Assembly (NCBI GenBank): GCA_025531455.1
Contig: JAMYHL010000035.1
Span: forward strand, 558,001-622,000
Source: Apiotrichum sp. Y4204
Taxonomy: Eukaryota; Basidiomycota; Tremellomycetes; Trichosporonales; Trichosporonaceae
Reading direction: 5' to 3'
Length of the DNA: 64,000 bases
A program made the translations under genes and the position numbers. The notes beneath the pieces are model-generated. The model worked only from the letters and a program-made list of their open reading frames with translations, made no database searches and was not told where the DNA came from. Positions 58,717 through 64,000 of this stretch are shown one piece after another (within the stretch, counting starts at the first letter, position 1; every line of letters begins with the position of its first letter).

Positions 58717-61700
58717 TTACATGTACCACGCAACGTTCGCACTGGTAGAGCCGTCAAGGCGTTTCTCTGTAGCTGTCAGTGAAACTGCACAAACCATTCT
58801 CCCTCTGTGCCACTCACGAATCTGGTCGGCAATAAAAGAGCGAGTCTTGAGCGGAGCGTCCGAGGGGCCCGACACCTGAGAGACTGCTGTGCCAGTCTCA
58901 GAGTCGCTGAGGTTGTAAGCCATGTAGCGGCACTGCTCGGCAATAATGTCCGCGTAGTAGGCGACCGGGATGAGCGAAACGGCACGCGTCGCGCGCGCGT
59001 ATGAATAGCAAAGATAGTTGCAGAGCATCTGCATCTTGTCGGCAGTGAAACCGTTCTCATCACGAAGGACAACACTGGGCGACGTTAGTCTCAGAACACA
59101 GGAGACAGCTGACTAGTGGGTTGGGCGGGCAGTACCCTGCAGACCAGCGTGAGCCTGAAGGTAGAAGTCAAAGGCGAAGGGATGAGTGACGCTCTTGTCA
59201 ACGACAGTGCCGGGCTTGAGGTTGCCAGTCCTGTCCGCATCACGCTCGCTCGCGGGGAAGAAGCGCATGTTGTGCTGGATAGTCAGCAATCGCAAGTTTC
59301 GACAATGTGGCACGTACGCGCTTAGCACAAATGACGAAAGTGATCTTGGGCTTGTAACCGGGCTTATACTTTGCCGCGGCAGCCCGGATAGCCTCGACCT
59401 CCTTCTTGCAGACCTCGGCATATTGTCCCTCTGAGACGCCGTCCCGGAAGAAGATGATTTTGGCGGGAGGAGCCTTGGTAGCAGCCTCCCAGGCCTTGAA
59501 GTTGGAAATCATCATCTCCTCGAGATCGGCGATAATCTCCATGCGACCCTCCTGCAAGCGGATGCAGGGACGGAAGCGCACATTGTCGCCATCCCTCCCA
59601 GCAACCGTAACAGCGATGGAAGGCTGGAGCATCTCTCCGGCGCGAACTCCAGGAGGATGAGTGACCTTGCCAACGTCAGTGAAAGAACAGAAGCGTGGCG
59701 ATTGAACTCACGTCGGCGCCGACCATCATGGTCGTCTTGTCCAGAGCCTGAGGAACGGGCACCTCGTGGGTGACACCTCCGAGCTTGGCCTGCATCTTCA
59801 TCGAAACGTTGCCGCAGTACTGGTCGAGTCCGCGCTCGTTGCGGAGCTTGGAGGTAACAAGACACTGTGTGGTTACAAACTGTGGTCAGCGCCGTCGGCG
59901 GTATAGTCCTCACCCTAACAAGGCCCATGGCAGCGATGTGCTTAATCTCCTGGTAGAGAGCGGTGTCCCTCCTAGGCAAAAGCACGATCAGGACCTGGGG
60001 GTCACACTTGTTCTGCAGGTGGGCTTGACGACAGCCCTGCTGAAGGGAGCCCTTGATGTCACGCAGGTCGCCATCAATGAGGTTCGGCTGGGCGTTGGGG
60101 ACTTGAATGCCGTACGCCTTCATCTGCTCGACAAAGGTCGTAATGAAACGCTTGATCTCCACAGGAGGGAAGCGGTTGTCAAAGTTGACGACCGCCCAAG
60201 ACTTGAGCGGGGCACCAGGGCGCGTAAAGTTCACACCGCGCAGGTTCCAAGCGCCAAAGGCGCAGTTCAACGACTTGCCACTCTTGTACATGGGCTTCGG
60301 AGTTGGAAGGACTCGAGCCGGCACCCTCATCATCTGAGGACGAACTTGAACGCCCCACTTCTGCAGCTTGGGCTGCTGCGCGTAGTTGAGTTTACCGAAC
60401 CACTGCCTGATTGCGGTGGCGCGATCCATAGGCTTCTGAGCGGCGTGCTTGATCATGTCGGCGGCCTGGTCACCAGACAGCTGAGCAAACGGAACCGCAT
60501 TAAAGTCGTTGAGCACGACAAGCTCAATCCTTTGGAGTTAGCGCTCGATGGCTGGAATGTACTCACGGCACCATAAAGCTCTTGCCGTACACCACGCAAG
60601 GCATACGAGGCTTGCGGATGGTGATGCCAAACTGCTTCTTGAAGTAATCCACAACGCTGATCTGCTGATCGTTTTGACCGTCGCGACCCTGCATGACAAA
60701 GGTGATTTCGTTGGCGGGACGTTCGGAAATGCTCTTCACCTTGAACGTCTTGGACGACTTCTTGTAGGGAAGCGTGAAGCTCGCCGCGTAAAGAAGCTTG
60801 CTGAGCTTCCTAATGTCGTTGCGATGAAGCTCCTCGGGCACTACGGCATGGCCGCCACCAGGAGGTCCCGGGGGTCCACCACGACCTCCACGGAAACCGC
60901 CGCGGCCACCACGACCACCGCGGCCGCCACCACCAGAAAGGCCAAGGAGGTGGGGAATGCGCTCCTATCCACGTCAGATGAGCGCAGCATAACAAAACTC
61001 ACAAGGAGATTGCCGCCCTTGAAGAAGGCCGTGTGGGCTGTGTCCAGCTGAATGGCAGGGAAGCCGCTGGAAGTGGGACGGAAGGACCTTGATGTTAGCC
61101 TCTAGTGTCAGAGGGTTTAGAACATACTGCATGAAACCCTTGCCAACGATAGCACCACCGCTGATATCAACAGCACCGTCTGTGGTCAGTCAAGCTCTTG
61201 GAAGTAAGACTTGCCAAGCCCAAAGAAGCGACCACGAGCACCCATGGGGGTGTAGTGCTGCAAGGGGTAGTCACGAATGAGAATGTTCACAGCTTGAATG
61301 GCGGTGAGCTGAGAATCGGTTAGCAAAGGCCCTCACCACAACGCAGACAACTCACAATCTGTTCCGATTCTTGAGTCGACTGCTTGTCAGACTTGCAGAA
61401 GCGCATAACAGAGTCGAGGTCGACAGTATTCGCGTACTGAAGGATGATCTTGAAGCGATTGTGGTCGGTGGGCTCGCGACCATCGGATTCAGGAACCGTA
61501 ATCATCATCTCCTTCTTGCCATTGGGCCCGAGGTCAAACTTGTTGTTCGTGTAGACGTTCTTCTGGAGATCAAAGGCCGACGCAGCAAAGGCTTCCTTGT
61601 CTTTGCCGTTGGCTCCCTCACGGCAAGCCTGAGCCCAAATCTTGGCGGTCAGGGGCTTAGGCATCCTGCATTGTTAGTGCAGTCCGAATCGTTTAAAAAA

Positions 61701-62279
61701 AAAAAAAAAACCCGCGACTTACTTGGGCTTCTGCATCTTGATGACGGGCTCAATAGCCAGGTCATAATGACTGGAATTAGTTCATCAGATCAGATGGTTA
61801 GGGACATACTGAATGGTGGTCGAGCCCGAGAACTTGACCTGGAACATGTTGGCGTCGACCTCGAGGGGCTGACCCATGGTTCCAAAGCCTATGTTGTCAG
61901 CAATGGCATGTCATGCTGTTGAGCGGATACGTACCAGGTCGAGGACAAGCATCTGCATGGTCACACAGTAATTGTCACATCTGTCAGCGATTACACCCTC
62001 CAAGTTCATCAGTTTGCGTACCAGCAAGGAGAAGGTCATCCTTAAAAGAAAGCGAGGACAGGGCCTGCGACAGCTGCTGCTGCTGCGCCGGCGTCTGTTG
62101 TCAGTTTTCCTCTGCGAGCTACGAAGGAGAACGCTCGCAAACGGTGTGAGGGATATGAGGGCGTGGGATCATATCATTCCATGACGTAGAGTAGGTGGTC
62201 GACGAATTCACCTAGAAAAGGACCAGCGCTGACAACGAAAGGAGCATGGATCACTCACCTGCGGAGCCTTGGGCGGCAT
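58717..62279 (-). CDS. AGO1: Argonaute, slicer-type
   Basis: A gene of about 12 exons, roughly 900 residues, from MPPKAPQ with a short Gln-rich start (TPAQQQQLSQALSSL). The N-domain has FDLQKNVYTNNKFDLG and RFKIILQYANTVDL; linker 1 has AFFKGGNLLERIPHLLG. A Gly/Arg/Pro insert at about 60840-60950 (GRGGRGGFRGGRGGPPG) precedes PAZ (SEFTLPY-like ASFTLPYKKSSKTFKV, DYFKKQFGITIRKPRMPCV). MID has SWAVVNFDNRFPP and VLIVLLPRRDTALYQEIKH. PIWI has the complete DEDH tetrad: GADVTHP, Glu in GRMEIIADL, RDGVSEGQ and RPTHYVVL. It should bind small RNAs and cut targets, so the species is likely RNAi-competent, though no Dicer or RdRP is in the window. One intron contains a T16 run on the coding strand (61695-61710). 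Confidence 0.96.
61695..61710 (-). repeat. A16/T16 homopolymer inside an Argonaute intron
   Basis: Sixteen A on the plus strand, read as T16 just downstream of the donor and about 30 nt before the AG acceptor on the coding strand. It may act as a polypyrimidine tract. Confidence 0.85.
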
Positions 62280-64000
62280 GTTGCGCGCAAGATGAGTTTC
62301 TGTTGAGTGAGCAACAGTCGCGACAAGACAACAACAGTGGTACAGTGGGAAAGGAAGGCAGAACGACCGCGTCGGGGTCGGGGAAGGGGAGGTGTAAAGC
62401 GGTGAAGACGTACGGCAGCGGTTTCGCTATCTAGAAGTGGAGAGAGGTGGGAGGTGCTCGAGAGGGAGGATGAGGTGAGTAGAAAAGTAGAGAAGGAAAG
62501 TGGGGTGGGAGGAAGAGAGCTACAGTGGACGGTTGGATTTATACTTTCTGATCGGTCTGGTGAGCCATGAGCCGTTGCCTGGGTGGTGGAGGTGCAGGGA
62601 AGACACACATTCCTCAAACGCGCCCTCGCACCAAGTTCCCAGTATCGGTTGACTCACCCACCTCACTCTCACACACACTTCTCTGCTGTTTTCCTCGCAC
62701 CTGCCCCCATGCACACACAAAACACACACAGCCTGCTGCGGTGCATGGCGAGGACTGGGCAGGTCACCAAGGCCAGAGACTGGCGTGACGCGCAACGCCC
62801 CTCACAGCCCTTCACACACGTCAAACACGCATATCTGCCGCTTTGGCACGCTGCTTGCAACCCCACGGATTGATCCACTGATCGCTAATCCATGATCAAT
62901 CACCCACTGACAACTGATTTACTGATTCGCGGATCCATTGTTACACCGATCCGCGGAGCGCGGGGCGCGGCTTCTAGCATCTGGGTGTCTGGACGTGACC
63001 TGTGAGTCCTGAGTTTTGGGCTGTGGTGCAAGTGCCAGGATGCGCGAGGATTTTGTTTCACAGATCCCTAGCCCAACAATGTCTAAACCTGGATGCCAAG
63101 TGATACAGAACACGTAACTTCAAACAATGCGCGCGTCGCCAGGATGGGTATCATATATGCAGATAATGCTTCTGGCGTCGGCGCTGCCCTTGGGCTGTCA
63201 CTCCTCATATGCTCAGCCTGCTGCAATCGACGCCAGCTGAACGTCGGTGTACCAGGGTGCCAATGAAAAGCTATCCCCTTCCTTGCACAGTTGCACAGTT
63301 GCCACTCCACTGAGCTGGGGCCTTCATGCGGTACGAGAGTGGCCTTGACGCCCGCTTCCCCGCGGCCAATTACGCCCGGAGAGCTAACGCCCTATCCTCC
63401 AGCCTTCTGCCATCGCCCCAGCATGCAGCTTGCATTCTGCCTCGCGTCGTCACGGCACCGGGCGCGCGCGCATTGAAGATCAAAGAACGAGGTGCGCGAA
63501 TCCTTCGACATTCCATCGGGGGTCTGCAGATCCGACAATCTGATAATCAGACCCCGTGCGCGCCCCAGGCGCTGCGGATCCGCAAGAAACAGAAACACCA
63601 CTTTTTGATGCACAGCGTCTGCTCCGAGACGGGCGCGAGTGCCATACCCACCGGCCCACCACCCCACAAACGTCAGGTCGCCTCGAGGCCAGACAGGAGG
63701 AGAGGGTAAGGGGGCGCTGTGCAGGCACCATCTATTCGTACATGCTGCAGAAAGCGCCAGAACAACTTGATACCTCTTTGTCCGCCCGGCAGGAAGCAGG
63801 GCGCGCCCTGTCGGGTTCTTATCTTCCAAAGGGAGCTTGTAGCGCCCTGCAGCCTTAGTGCGTACTCGTTAGGCGCCAGAGAGGAGCGGACCGCGCTCAA
63901 TGTACCTCCCCTGTTATGTGAGAAGCATGAAGCAGATGTCGCAATCCCATTACATAGTGGGGTACTACCTCAACGAAACAATGTCCTGGTATCATAACAT
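62280..64000. other. Gene-free right end
   Basis: 62280-62550 is the pyrimidine-rich (coding strand) leader of Argonaute. Beyond that I see no supported gene. Frames at 63326-63829 on either strand are mutual shadows with no domain, and a gene whose body lies outside the window cannot be excluded. Confidence 0.5.

Overview
The window is nuclear DNA from a basidiomycete yeast, most likely a tremellomycete of the Trichosporonales type. I infer this from the GC-rich genes, the many introns of about 40-70 nt with GTRNGT donors and clear CTNAC-like branch points, UTRs of a few hundred bases, and the protein set (fungal Argonaute, complex I, Tif6, Csn12-type PCI protein, MEEVD-ending Hsp90). No sequence database was searched. 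Gene models were built by reading splice sites and checking that phases close; most give an integer codon count.

Layout, left to right: a 5'-truncated unknown protein (edge); SNF7 (ESCRT-III, minus) divergent from MAD2 (spindle checkpoint); ERV46 (ER-Golgi cargo receptor, minus); TCP1/CCT-alpha; HSP90 (minus) with heat-shock-element-like sites upstream; a fused galactose-1-phosphate uridylyltransferase-galactokinase gene; a LURP-one-related protein; a DHA2-type MFS transporter (minus); a Rab18-like GTPase; a small mitochondrial-looking protein; an RRM protein (minus); complex I subunit NDUFA11 (minus); a UBC8/UBE2H-type E2; a mucin-like single-pass membrane protein; a bZIP factor with a long leader; a 68-residue secreted cysteine-rich protein; a 101-residue membrane protein; TIF6 (minus); a Csn12/PCID2 PCI protein; a large multi-exon protein whose layout resembles meiotic axis cores (minus); a cerevisin-like subtilase; a mitochondrial-type phosphopantetheinyl transferase (minus); and Argonaute (minus). 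Between them lie gene-free stretches of 0.4-3 kb.

Most genes are unrelated housekeeping neighbours. The strongest novelty is the galactose gene. One open reading frame of 1269 nt carries the GalT catalytic histidine motif and, without a stop, the galactokinase signature, giving a 929-residue protein for two consecutive Leloir steps. Its upstream region holds several copies of ATTCCCGT, two of them forming a perfect 11-bp inverted repeat, which could be a dedicated operator. Second-tier items are the secreted Cys-rich peptide, the axis-like protein, and a slicer-competent Argonaute with an internal Gly/Arg-rich insert.
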